Origin: Actinomycetes bacterium
GTDB taxonomy: Bacteria > Actinomycetota > Acidimicrobiia > IMCC26256 > PALSA-610
Length of the DNA stretch: 48,951 nt
Reading direction: 5' to 3'
Assembly: GCA_025463905.1 (NCBI GenBank)
Contig: JAODBJ010000293.1
Span: 1 to 48,951, forward strand
Program-made: the position numbers and the translations under genes
Notes under the pieces: model-generated
What the model was told of the DNA's origin: nothing
The model's database searches: none
Seen by the model: only the letters and a program-made list of their open reading frames with translations
In this document: piece after piece, positions 42,333-48,951 of the stretch
Layout: each line of letters opens with the position of its first letter
Numbering within the stretch: position 1 is the first letter of the stretch

Positions 42333-43286
42333 GTGAGCACGATCGCGCCGGACCGCGACGGCATGCCGGCCGGCCACGTCACCCTCAGCGTGGTGCTCCC
42401 GAACTACGGGTCGCTCTTCGGGCCGCACGACTGGCACCGGTTCGTTGATCTCGGCCGCGCCGCTGATGACGCTGGCGTCGACCGCGTCATCGTGGTCGAC
42501 CACGTCGTGATGGGCACCAGCCTCGAGCAATACAGATGGGGCGCCTTCCCGACCGCGCCCGATGCACCGTGGCTCGAGCCGCACACACTCGTGGCCGCGA
42601 TGGCGGCGGTCACGACCCGCGTTCGACTCGCGACGAACGTCACGATCGCTCCGCTGCGCCCGGCGGCGCTTCTCGCGAAGCAATCCGCGACGATCGACGT
42701 CATGTCACGCGGCCGCTTCGACCTCGGCGTCGGTGCCGGCTGGCAGCCGGCGGAGTACGCCGCCCAGAACCTCGACTTCTCGCAGCGCGGGCAGCTCCTC
42801 ACCGACACGCTCGGCGCGTGCAAGGCGCTGTGGACGCAGTCGCCGGCGACCTTCACGTCGCCGACGCTGTCGTTCGGCGACATCTACTGCGAACCGAAGC
42901 CGCTGCAATCCGGCGGCGTGCCGTTATGGGTCGCGGGCACGCTGCACCCCCGCAACCTCGATCGCATCGTGCGCTACGGCGATGCGTGGGTCCCGATCAT
43001 GGGCGCGTCGCTCGACGACATCGCGCGCGGCGTGCACGTGGTGCACGGAGCATGGGAAGCCGCCGGGCGCGACCCGACCGAGCTACAGGTACGCGCTCCG
43101 CTGCCGCTCGTCCGCCGGGCGACGGGCACGGTCGACATCGCGCGCAGTCTCGACGCCGTGGAACGCGTGACCGGTGCAGGTGTCACTGACGTAACGGTGC
43201 ACTTGTCGGCACTCGTCGCGGACGTTGACGCGGCACCGGTGGCGTTCGCCGAGTTCGCCCGCGCGTTCGCGGCGGCAACACGTTGA
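42333..43286 (+). CDS. LLM-class F420-dependent oxidoreductase
   Basis: 317 aa from GTG 42333, 7 bp after the SDR stop; ATG 42363 (307 aa) is nearly as likely because no strong ribosome binding site marks either. Family segments are VTLSVVLPNYGSLFGP, DRVIVVDHVVMGTSLEQY, TNVTIAPLRPAALLAKQSAT, MSRGRFDLGVGAGWQPAEY and GVPLWVAGTLHPRNL. It is the last gene of the plus-strand operon from 38871 and ends 4 bp from the convergent amidohydrolase. Confidence 0.88.
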   Translation: MSTIAPDRDGMPAGHVTLSVVLPNYGSLFGPHDWHRFVDLGRAADDAGVDRVIVVDHVVMGTSLEQYRWGAFPTAPDAPWLEPHTLVAAMAAVTTRVRLATNVTIAPLRPAALLAKQSATIDVMSRGRFDLGVGAGWQPAEYAAQNLDFSQRGQLLTDTLGACKALWTQSPATFTSPTLSFGDIYCEPKPLQSGGVPLWVAGTLHPRNLDRIVRYGDAWVPIMGASLDDIARGVHVVHGAWEAAGRDPTELQVRAPLPLVRRATGTVDIARSLDAVERVTGAGVTDVTVHLSALVADVDAAPVAFAEFARAFAAATR

Positions 43287-43290
43287 CGAA

Positions 43291-44517
43291 TCAGCCGGGC
43301 AGCGGGTGTCGGTATAGCCGGGCCGCGTTCCCGCACGTGATTTTGTGCACATCTTCGGCCGCGATCCCCCTGAGCTGTCGCTCCATCACCGCTTGGGTGT
43401 CGGGCCATGTGGTGTCGATGTGCGGGTAATCGGCTTCGATCATGATGTGGTCGATGCCGATGCGGTCGCGCAAGATGAACACCGACGGGTCCCAGAAGCT
43501 CGCGAACCAGAAGTTGCGTTGCAACACTTCCGAGGGCGACAGCGCTTCGTCTTTCCATGTCGACGTACGCGGGTGCTGATGCATGTAGTCGAGACGATCG
43601 AGGATCATCGGGACCCACCCGATGCCTCCTTCGGAAAGCGCGATCTTGATATTGGGGAACCGCAGCGGGATGCCCGAGAACACCCAGTCGACGGCCGCGA
43701 GCATCGCGTTCACCGAGAACAGCGCCGCCATGGTGTCGACAGGCGCGTCAGTCGAAGGATGCGACACCTGCGATGACGATCCGACGTGGAGGTTGATCAC
43801 CGTCTCGGTCTCTTCGCACGCGCGCAGGAACGGGTCCCAGTAGCCAGTGTGGATTGACGGGAGCCCGAGCTTCTCCGGGTTCTCCGAGAACGTGACCGCA
43901 CGGAACCCGCGTTGCGCGTTGCGCCGGATCTCCTCGGCGGCGATGTCGACGTCGGCCAGCCACGTGACCTGGCTCGGGATGATCCGGTCCCGGTAGGGCG
44001 CGGTCCACTCGTCGATGACCCAGTCGTTATACGCCTGAACGCACAAGAGGCCGATCTTCGGGTCGCGCATTCGCATGAAACGTTGCGCGGCGAAGCCGAA
44101 CACCATCGACGGGAATCCGAGCGACGCCCAAATGCCGCACAGGTCCATATCGCGGATTCGCTCGTGGATGTCCCACGCGCCCCGCCGCATCTGGTCGAGG
44201 CGAACCGATTCGCCCGCGATCGGCGCGTCGAGCGGTCGGCCGGCCGCCGCGTTGCCGGGCACGTTCAGCTCGAGCCCGCCGTCGATCAGCCAGTATTCGC
44301 GCCCGTCGTCTTCCTCGACGATGCGCGGCGCGCGGTCCAGATGCCGCGACGGCAGTCGCTTCGTGAAGAGATCGCCCGGCTCCACGAGGTGATCGTCGAC
44401 CGAGATGATGACGTGCCGCTGTTCGCGAGGCTCAGGGTCGGGTAGCAGCACGACATCTCGCAGCTCGCCCCCCGTGCCCCAATCGGCTCTCTTGGAAAAG
44501 TCCTCGAGCGTTGCCAC
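43291..44517 (-). CDS. Amidohydrolase-family (ACMSD-like TIM barrel) protein
   Basis: 408 aa from GTG 44517, with AAAGGG upstream. Metal-related stretches are VIISVDDHLVEPGDLF, TVINLHVGSS, KIALSEGGIGWVPM and MIEADYPHIDTTWP (late Asp). It is a paralogue of the protein at 6468-7580 and shares the YNDWVIDEW region. Members hydrolyse or decarboxylate cyclic and aromatic acids. Its promoter contains a perfect 14-bp operator in the -35/-10 spacer, so it belongs to the same inferred regulon. Confidence 0.9.
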   Translation of the reverse strand: MATLEDFSKRADWGTGGELRDVVLLPDPEPREQRHVIISVDDHLVEPGDLFTKRLPSRHLDRAPRIVEEDDGREYWLIDGGLELNVPGNAAAGRPLDAPIAGESVRLDQMRRGAWDIHERIRDMDLCGIWASLGFPSMVFGFAAQRFMRMRDPKIGLLCVQAYNDWVIDEWTAPYRDRIIPSQVTWLADVDIAAEEIRRNAQRGFRAVTFSENPEKLGLPSIHTGYWDPFLRACEETETVINLHVGSSSQVSHPSTDAPVDTMAALFSVNAMLAAVDWVFSGIPLRFPNIKIALSEGGIGWVPMILDRLDYMHQHPRTSTWKDEALSPSEVLQRNFWFASFWDPSVFILRDRIGIDHIMIEADYPHIDTTWPDTQAVMERQLRGIAAEDVHKITCGNAARLYRHPLPG

Positions 44518-44565
44518 AGGGCACCCTTTCTCGACGCGGCCTACGGACCGCACCGCGGCGAGGTG

Positions 44566-44594
44566 ACCGTACCAAGCGCACGCTTGTTCGTCAA
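44566..44594 (-). promoter_or_regulatory. Textbook promoter with a perfect 14-bp operator filling the spacer
   Basis: On the minus strand TTGACG (44589-44594), a 17-bp spacer and TACGGT (44566-44571) precede the amidohydrolase. The spacer contains CAAGCG-CA-CGCTTG (44573-44586). The predicted start near 44559 gives a leader of about 40 nt to GTG 44517. Confidence 0.78.
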
Positions 44595-44677
44595 CGTCCG
44601 ACCGACCAAAACCAGTCCCGCACCTGGCGCCGGCGATGTCCGCGACACCAGTCAGAGATATCCCACGACACCACTCG

Positions 44678-45706
44678 TCAGAGCTGCACGACGGTCCGAC
44701 CGACGGTGTCGCGGCGTTCCATTGCATCGAGCGCGAACGGGAGTTCGTCGAACGTGACGGCCCGACCAACGACCGGGCGAATACTTCCGGCGTCGATCAG
44801 GTCGAGGAGTTCGGCATGGAGGCGCTCGCCGTCACGGTGCGCGGGAAAGTTGAAGCCCGTCGCGCGTTTGAAGTCGATGGTGTCTTCGACGTAGGCGTGA
44901 CACACGCCGACGAGCGAGAAGTTGCCGAACAAGACCGGCCGCGGCACCAAACCCGCGTCTTCCTGCTCGATACCCGACGCGAACCCCGCGAGCACGTGGC
45001 GACCGTTGAACGCCATACAGCGAAACGTCTGCAGCGTGACGTCGCCACTGACCGCATCGAACGCGACATCCACACCGCGACCGTCAGTTGCCTCGAGCAC
45101 CGCCTCGACGAAGTCGTCTTCCCGGTAGTTGATCGCACGCTCGGCGCCCAGGTCGAGGCAGAGCTGCAGCTTCGCCGCGCTGCCGGCCGTCGAGAACACA
45201 CGCGCACCCGCAAGTACGCCGAGCTGCAAGGCGGCCGAGCCGGCCCCACCTGCCCCCGCGTGCACAAGCAACGTCTCCCCCTTCTGCAACCGAGCTCGTT
45301 CGTAGAGCGCGAGCCAGACGAGATGGAACGGCATATAGATCGCGGCCGCGTCAGGTAGTGCGACGCGGGCCGGCATCTCGAACGTCATCGCTGCCGGTGC
45401 GACCACCTTCTCCGCGTAGCCGCCGACCGCACCGGATGGGATCGCCACGACACGCTTGCCCGACCACGCCTCGGCGCCTGCGCCACATCGCTCGACGATG
45501 CCGAGCACTTCCATGCCCGGCGTGTAGGGCACCGGTGTAGGCACCGTCTTGTACCGACCATGGATGCCGTCAAGATCGTTGAAGTTCAGCGTAACCGCCT
45601 GCACGCTGATCAGTACCTCGCCCGCGCCGGGCTCCGGCGTGTCGATCTCATCCAACTGCAACACGTCGCACGGTGCGCCGTACCGATGAACTCGCCACGC
45701 TCTCAT
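44678..45706 (-). CDS. Zinc-free MDR, NADPH:quinone reductase-like protein
   Basis: 342 aa medium-chain reductase. MRAWRVHRYGAP at the N-terminus, YTPGMEVLGIVERCG (no zinc-ligand Cys/His pairs), LLVHAGAGGAGSAALQLG as nucleotide motif, and VDVAFDAVSGDVTLQTF are typical of quinone oxidoreductase or enoyl reductase types. ATG 45706 is preferred to GTG 45718 because GTGAGG lies upstream at good spacing. It may reduce an enoyl-CoA or quinone. No CAAGCG operator is seen in the 120 bp upstream. Confidence 0.9.
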   Translation of the reverse strand: MRAWRVHRYGAPCDVLQLDEIDTPEPGAGEVLISVQAVTLNFNDLDGIHGRYKTVPTPVPYTPGMEVLGIVERCGAGAEAWSGKRVVAIPSGAVGGYAEKVVAPAAMTFEMPARVALPDAAAIYMPFHLVWLALYERARLQKGETLLVHAGAGGAGSAALQLGVLAGARVFSTAGSAAKLQLCLDLGAERAINYREDDFVEAVLEATDGRGVDVAFDAVSGDVTLQTFRCMAFNGRHVLAGFASGIEQEDAGLVPRPVLFGNFSLVGVCHAYVEDTIDFKRATGFNFPAHRDGERLHAELLDLIDAGSIRPVVGRAVTFDELPFALDAMERRDTVGRTVVQL

Positions 45707-45826
45707 TTGCAGCCTCACGACATGACAATGACGGACGTCTCAACCTATGCGGAGAACATCCGTTGGCGCACACGCGCCCATTGGTCTGCGTGACTCGCAC
45801 GTCGACCGTGATCAAGCGCCAGCGAC

Positions 45827-46489
45827 TTACACCGGCAGCTTCACGTTCACGGTGATTCCGAGCGTGACTGCCCACGTCAAGTACATGAGCCAGAGCCCGG
45901 TTCCAATGTGGAAGAACCCGAGCGCGCGCTCGCCTGTCTCACCGAGGCGCGTCGGCGTCCGTTGCGCTCCGCGTCCGTCCGCGCCGACGGATTCGCGCAC
46001 TCCGAGACTCGCAATGAACTCGCAGATGTAGACCGCGGTGAGCCCGATGAACAAGCCACCAACGGGAGCGTCTCCCGCCTTGAAGAACACGACGATTCCG
46101 AGTGCTGACAGCATCGTGAATGCAACCGCCATGAAGCCGTTCGGTCTGGGATCGCCGCCAAAGACGCGTGTCATCCCGAGCGCCCACCAGTGCACGCCGT
46201 ACGCCGTGAACGCGAGCGCGGCCATGTAGAGCGCGGGCTCGCGGACTGTGTGCAACCACAACAGACCAACCCACAAATAGACGCCGGTGAGAAACTGCAG
46301 GAATCCAGGCATCCAGATGCCCCACAGGCCGGTGGTGAGGTCGACAGCGCGACTGCGACCGGGCAGCTTGAAGAGTTCCTCGGGCCCGTAGACCAGGTAG
46401 CCCGTTCCGAGCCCGAAGAACCCGAGCGCAAGCGGAACGAATCCCGAAACCGTGAACTCCACCTGCGTCAGCGCGAGGAAAGCGCTCAT
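45827..46489 (-). CDS. Predicted multi-pass membrane protein, function unknown
   Basis: 220 aa with about six hydrophobic segments, including FVPLALGFFGLGTGYLVYG, WMPGFLQFLTGVYLWVGLL, LYMAALAFTAYGVHWWALG, FMAVAFTMLSALGIVVFF, VGGLFIGLTAVYICEFIASL and GLWLMYLTWAVTLGITV. A positively charged loop (about 180-195) separates the last two. The layout recalls small acetate/succinate-type (GPR1/FUN34/YaaH) membrane proteins, but I cannot confirm the signature. ATG 46489 is chosen because the upstream frame extension is Arg-rich and opposite other sequence. Confidence 0.8.
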   Translation of the reverse strand: MSAFLALTQVEFTVSGFVPLALGFFGLGTGYLVYGPEELFKLPGRSRAVDLTTGLWGIWMPGFLQFLTGVYLWVGLLWLHTVREPALYMAALAFTAYGVHWWALGMTRVFGGDPRPNGFMAVAFTMLSALGIVVFFKAGDAPVGGLFIGLTAVYICEFIASLGVRESVGADGRGAQRTPTRLGETGERALGFFHIGTGLWLMYLTWAVTLGITVNVKLPV

Positions 46490-46611
46490 CGTCGATGACC
46501 CGCGGTGCGGATTGACACGAGTACGAATGTACTGATTGCGTCGTGCGCCGACAACGCGCAATCGCGTCTCATGCGAGCGCGATGTCGTATGCCTGCAACG
46601 CCTATGCAGGA

Positions 46612-47163
46612 CTAGGACTCGTCGCGCCAACGGGCATTGGCTTCGTCGAACAGGCGCCGGGTGCGCGCGAGGTCGCGCGGCCGTTCCTCGTAGGTCTCGA
46701 AGTCCCACTCCGAGCGCGCGCCCGAGAAGAAATCGCCTCCATAGACGTGCAGGGCCACGGCAAACTCGCGTCGCGAGTTCGCGACGGAATGGATGACGTC
46801 GTCGCCCAGCACAAGCACGTCGCCGGCCGGCAACTCCTTGCCGCCGGTCGACTCGAGCCCTCCCGCCGCGCGGCGGTAGAAGGCGTTGTCTTCCTGGCCG
46901 CCGTACATGCCGATGACGGCCCACATCCGGTGCTCGTGGGGATTCAGCGCCATGCCCGGTGTCCATGCGACGCGCAGGATGGTGAGGTTGTCGGCGTTGT
47001 GGAGCGTCGTGATGCCGCCGAAATCAACCGGTCCGAGCGCGCGCTCGAGAGCAGTTTCGTCGGCGACGAGTTCGTCCAGGACATCGCGCACGGCGAGCAC
47101 CGGAGTGTGTTCGTCCAACGCAGTTTGACACCGGGCGATGATGTCCTCGACTGCGAGCGCCAC
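46612..47163 (-). CDS. Cupin-fold protein, cysteine-dioxygenase-like
   Basis: 183 aa single-domain cupin. Predicted metal ligands are H76 and H78 (NPHEHRMW) and H125 (DDVIHSVAN), matching the three-His iron site of cysteine dioxygenase and related thiol dioxygenases. ILRVAWTPGMALNPHEH and ELPAGDVLVLGDDVIHS are the two cupin motifs. Substrate is open; many such genes are annotated only as double-stranded beta-helix metal enzymes. It is divergent from the transglutaminase pair with 102 bp between, and no CAAGCG operator is present. Confidence 0.85.
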   Translation of the reverse strand: MALAVEDIIARCQTALDEHTPVLAVRDVLDELVADETALERALGPVDFGGITTLHNADNLTILRVAWTPGMALNPHEHRMWAVIGMYGGQEDNAFYRRAAGGLESTGGKELPAGDVLVLGDDVIHSVANSRREFAVALHVYGGDFFSGARSEWDFETYEERPRDLARTRRLFDEANARWRDES

Positions 47164-47265
47164 AGTCGGAGGCTACCGACCGCAGTCTTTCACGCGAGTT
47201 CGGTGTGGTTGGGCGGGTCTAGTCACGCGCCGTTCACGTTCGTGACATAACGGAACGACACTTCG

Positions 47266-48099
47266 GTGGGATCGTGGGATGTGCGCGTCCACGTCGGATC
47301 TGAGTTCGTGTACGAGACGGCCGTCCCGACACATTCGGTGTGGCAGGTCGAGCCGCGACCGGACAGCGAGCACCGCGTGCTCAGCGAGGCCTGGACCATC
47401 ACCCCGGACGTGCCGACGCACGTCTACCGTGACCAATTCGGCAATGTGTGCCGCCGCCTGACGATGCCCCAAGGTCAATGCTTCCTGCGATACGACGCCG
47501 AGGCCGAAGTGCCCGGCCACGCGGACGCGTCCGATACCGACGCCTCCGAGCCGCGACCTGAGCAACTCCCGGACGACGTACTCGTGTTCACGCTCCCGAG
47601 TCGCTTCTGCCCCTCCGATGTTCTCGCCGACGAGGCGTGGAACCTCTTCGGTGCAATGACACCCGGTTGGTCGCGCGTGCAGGCGATCTGCGACTGGGTC
47701 CACGCCGAGGTGCAGTTCGCGTACGGCTCCAGCAGCCCGGTGATGTCGGCGGCCGACGTGTTCGAGTCGCGCAGCGGAGTGTGTCGCGACTACGCGCACC
47801 TCGCGGTCACCTTCTGTCGGGCGCTCAACATCCCGGCCCGGTACGCGTTCGGTTACCTGCCCGACATCGCAGTCACACCCCTCGACGATCCGATGGACTT
47901 CTGTGCGTGGATGGAGGTGTACCTCGGCGGGCGCTGGTGGACCTTCGATCCCCGCAACAACGCACGCCGCATCGGCCGGGTGCTGATCGGCCGCGGTCGC
48001 GACGCCCTCGACGTCGCCATGGTCACCACATTTGGCGCGCCGAACCTTGCCCGTATGACCGTCTGGGCCGATGAGATCGAGGTGGCGAACGCGACATGA
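47266..48099 (+). CDS. Transglutaminase-like protein lacking the canonical catalytic His
   Basis: 277 aa with an N-terminal beta-rich region and a transglutaminase-like core (about 120-260). The nucleophile Cys is C173 (SGVCRDYAHL). In the His strand, where the next gene reads SHAWVEV, this protein reads DFCAWMEVYLGG, so Cys (C213) stands at the His position; Asp D228 is kept in TFDPRNN. The end GRGRDALDVAMVTTFG is a conserved subgroup feature. GTG 47266 is used; GTG 47281 is possible. The stop overlaps the following transglutaminase start as ATGA, so the pair is coupled. Confidence 0.85.
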   Translation: MGSWDVRVHVGSEFVYETAVPTHSVWQVEPRPDSEHRVLSEAWTITPDVPTHVYRDQFGNVCRRLTMPQGQCFLRYDAEAEVPGHADASDTDASEPRPEQLPDDVLVFTLPSRFCPSDVLADEAWNLFGAMTPGWSRVQAICDWVHAEVQFAYGSSSPVMSAADVFESRSGVCRDYAHLAVTFCRALNIPARYAFGYLPDIAVTPLDDPMDFCAWMEVYLGGRWWTFDPRNNARRIGRVLIGRGRDALDVAMVTTFGAPNLARMTVWADEIEVANAT

Positions 48100-48951
48100 C
48101 CCTGCTCGACGACCCCCGCCTCACGGCCTTGGCGGGCCCGCTCCTCGACGATCCCGACACCGATTGGGACGGTGCGCGCGAGCTCACGTACGCGCTCCAC
48201 CAGTGCGTTCGGTACACCTACAGCGCGCCGGCACGCGATATTCGCCAACGCTTGATGCTGGTTCCACCGGCCCGCCACGGCGACCAACGGCGCATCGCGT
48301 ACGGCGTGACGGCCGACGCCGCAAATGCCCGCCGGCGCGAACGCGTTGATGCCTTCGGCAACGTCGTCACCGACTTTCGCATGCAAGCGCCGACTACGTC
48401 GATCGTCTTCGAGGCATGGGCGCTCGTTACACGACGGCCGGCGCAATGCCCACAGTCCGTTACGACCGCGCGACACTTCATGCGACCGTCCCGGCTGACC
48501 GAACCGGACGCGTACCTGACCGACGTGTCGGCGTCCTTGGGTGGTGGACGAATTCCGGACCTCGCGCTGGCCGAAGCAATCTGCGACTGGGTGTGGCGCG
48601 CGTTGCGCTACGAGCACGATGCCACCAGCGTGCAGACCACGGCGGCGAACGCGGCCGCACTTGGTCGAGGCGTCTGCCAGGACTTCGCGCACGTCATGGT
48701 GACGCTCTGCCGGTTGGCCGGCATGCCGGCGCGGTACGTCTCCGGCCACCTGCTCGGCGAGGGCGGCAGCCACGCGTGGGTCGAAGTGTTGTTGCCCGAC
48801 CCTCAGCGCTCCCGCGTACGAGTTGCGCACGCATTCGACCCGACCCACGGCACCCGCACGGGTTCGCGACACCTGACGGTGGCCGTCGGTCGCGATTACG
48901 AAGACGTCGCACCGCTCTCAGGCACGTGTATCGCGCCCGTGGCCGGAACGA
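48096..48951 (+). CDS. Transglutaminase-family protease-like protein, truncated by the window end
   Basis: The open frame from ATG 48096 runs past the window end (285 complete codons). An N-terminal beta domain (ALHQCVRYTYSAPARDIRQR, bacterial transglutaminase-like N type) is followed by the catalytic core: C194 in GRGVCQDFAH, H226 in GSHAWVEV and D248 in AFDPTHG, a complete Cys-His-Asp triad. Members act as cysteine peptidases or amidases. It overlaps the His-less homologue, suggesting the two work together. Confidence 0.87.
   Translation, partial: MTLLDDPRLTALAGPLLDDPDTDWDGARELTYALHQCVRYTYSAPARDIRQRLMLVPPARHGDQRRIAYGVTADAANARRRERVDAFGNVVTDFRMQAPTTSIVFEAWALVTRRPAQCPQSVTTARHFMRPSRLTEPDAYLTDVSASLGGGRIPDLALAEAICDWVWRALRYEHDATSVQTTAANAAALGRGVCQDFAHVMVTLCRLAGMPARYVSGHLLGEGGSHAWVEVLLPDPQRSRVRVAHAFDPTHGTRTGSRHLTVAVGRDYEDVAPLSGTCIAPVAGT

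Noticed and set aside
7614-44586. The dispersed CAAGCG palindromes as CRISPR repeats or mobile-element ends
   Set aside because: Irregular spacing of kilobases, only 10-14 bp conserved and placement in promoters fit an operator, not repeats or element ends.

Overview
High-GC DNA with a very dense gene layout. Neighbouring genes repeatedly overlap by 4 nt (ATGA, GTGA or TTGA) and GTG starts are common. Four luciferase-like (LLM) F420/flavin-type oxidoreductases, a KstR2-like TetR regulator and many acyl-CoA enzymes point to an actinomycete-type bacterium (Actinomycetota). An uncultured Acidimicrobiia-like or mycolic-acid-type lineage is possible, but the genus cannot be fixed from the sequence. 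I see no rRNA, tRNA, CRISPR array, insertion sequence, phage gene or origin.

Layout. (1) 158-4003: a NarL-type response regulator and DesK-type histidine kinase, divergent from an ABC-2 exporter (ATPase plus permease), closed by a 36-bp near-perfect palindrome. (2) 4132-11356, minus strand: KstR2-like TetR, SDR, NDP-forming acyl-CoA synthetase, amidohydrolase, thiolase-fold protein, DUF35 protein and a second TetR. (3) 11485-14103, plus: LLM oxidoreductase and an AMP-forming acyl-CoA ligase. (4) 14114-21286, minus: a tightly overlapped seven-gene operon with PaaK-type CoA ligase, CaiB CoA-transferase, APH-type kinase, ACAD10/11-like acyl-CoA dehydrogenase, SDR, LLM and SnoaL-like protein. (5) 21554-23853, minus: two unrecognised proteins and a cyclase-family hydrolase. 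(6) A divergent zinc alcohol dehydrogenase and LLM oxidoreductase (23941-26007). (7) 26042-30947, minus: HyuA/HyuB ATP-dependent hydantoinase or ketone-carboxylase pair plus a VOC protein. (8) 31109-38689, minus: a complete branched-chain-type (Liv) ABC importer whose operon also carries a second HyuB and a phosphotriesterase-family hydrolase; livK follows from its own promoter. (9) 38871-43286, plus: VOC protein, the second HyuA, SDR and LLM, divergent from (8). (10) 43291-46489, minus: amidohydrolase, quinone-reductase-like protein, membrane protein. (11) Cupin and two tandem transglutaminase-family genes, the second cut by the window end.

The unifying feature is a palindrome built from the half-site CAAGCG/CGCTTG. 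It occurs about 12 times, almost only in promoter regions, and often sits inside recognisable -35/-10 elements. It comes in two spacings: 10 bp (CAAGCGCTTG, half-sites overlapping by CG) and 14 bp (CAAGCG-N2-CGCTTG). The 10-bp form agrees with the published KstR2 consensus (AnCAAGnnCTTGnT), and the window encodes a KstR2-like TetR protein whose own promoter carries two near-matches. I infer one regulon covering import (Liv), ring opening or carboxylation (two Hyu systems, amidohydrolases, PTE-like, cyclase), oxidation (LLMs, SDRs, ADH), CoA activation (three ligase chemistries plus a CoA-transferase) and beta-oxidation or aldolytic cleavage (kinase/dehydrogenase pair, Ltp2-like thiolase with DUF35). 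The substrate is unknown. A cyclic or branched carboxylic acid, ketone or imide would fit the enzyme set.
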